Assembly: GCF_040833995.1 (NCBI RefSeq) | Contig: NZ_CP162137.1 | Span: 2,342,501 to 2,406,500, forward strand | Reading direction: 5' to 3' | Source: Leptospira sp. WS58.C1 | Lineage (GTDB): Bacteria > Spirochaetota > Leptospiria > Leptospirales > Leptospiraceae | Length of the DNA: 64,000 bases | Part shown: positions 63,906 to 64,000 of the stretch, one piece after another | Numbering within the stretch: the first letter of the stretch is position 1 | Layout: every line of letters begins with the position of its first letter | Notes under the pieces: model-generated | Told to the model about the DNA's origin: nothing | The model's database searches: none | What the model saw: only the letters and a program-made list of their open reading frames with translations | Made by a program: the position numbers and the translations under genes

Positions 63906-64000
63906 TTACAGAGCCTCGCCTTCCCAGCGAGGGTAGACCATCTCGTCTTCCTCTTCCGGGATGGAAGAACCTGCCTCATCCTCGAGTAATGTGAATCCCT
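63906..64000 (-). CDS. C-terminal end of a gene cut by the window edge
   Basis: Thirty codons of an acidic C-terminus are visible, ending SSIPEEEDEMVYPRWEGEAL then TAA at 63908-63906. The rest of the gene lies to the right. It is too short to assign to a family. It is upstream of the 70-residue gene on the same strand with a gap of about 60 bases. Confidence 0.55.
   Translation of the reverse strand, partial: GFTLLEDEAGSSIPEEEDEMVYPRWEGEAL

Overview
The window is a chromosomal segment of a spirochaete of the genus Leptospira. The evidence is the gene content (glutamine-hydrolysing NadE, heme oxygenase, a FlaA-type sheath protein homologue, a FlgM-like protein, a Maf/DUF115 protein, spirochaete-style lipoboxes and a short Smc), genes densely packed on both strands, and intergenic repeats around the core TTGGAACTCCTACA. 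Base composition looks higher in G+C than the classical pathogenic species, which would suit an intermediate (P2-like) or saprophytic species. I cannot name the species from sequence alone.

Layout. 1-1730 (minus): the rpsF-ssb-rpsR-rplI-dnaB ribosomal/replication operon; dnaB runs off the left edge. 2044-2710 (plus): a VapBC-type toxin-antitoxin pair. 2707-6392 (minus): a CapA-like metallophosphatase lipoprotein, an SLC13 transporter and PurU. 6553-7473: two small heat shock genes behind two tandem CIRCE operators. 8058-12086 (minus): a four-gene periplasmic copper cluster (Sco1, two-domain multicopper oxidase, small membrane protein, cupredoxin/beta-helix/membrane fusion). 12275-20577 (minus): NhaC, an RluA-type pseudouridine synthase, a PilZ protein, an ATP-grasp/FMN-oxidase fusion, MnmA and a retropepsin-like lipoprotein. 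21064-24663 (minus): GAF-GGDEF cyclase, ProC and YggS, with an initiator tRNA on the plus strand.

24763-39183 is mostly plus strand: FlaA-like protein, WaaA, NadE, a Cys-rich lipoprotein, RsmI, a FlgM-like protein, an Fe-ADH-like pseudoenzyme, bactofilin, RecJ, an M23 peptidase and Lgt. A HAD protein, a membrane-anchored protein and PcnB lie on minus. 39481-47442 holds a DsbD-like protein, a porin, an AT-rich GT39-like membrane protein and GlnA behind a sigma-54 promoter. 49134-56224 holds an elongator tRNA-Met, a small Cys-rich exported protein, ThiH, ThiG, Smc and a Maf/DUF115 protein. 56386-64000 holds an SrkA-type kinase, an AT-rich Fic gene, heme oxygenase with an MFS transporter, an EAL-YkuI_C phosphodiesterase, an EamA transporter and small hypotheticals.

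Themes. Three c-di-GMP components (GGDEF, EAL, PilZ) and three flagellum-related proteins (FlaA-like, FlgM-like, Maf/DUF115) suggest signalling and motility functions scattered through the region. The most unusual items are the copper cluster with its fused cupredoxin/beta-helix/membrane protein, an Smc that appears to lack a hinge, the ATP-grasp/FMN-oxidase fusion, the Fe-ADH homologue lacking all its metal ligands, and GlnA with a sigma-54 promoter and Phe at the adenylylation position.
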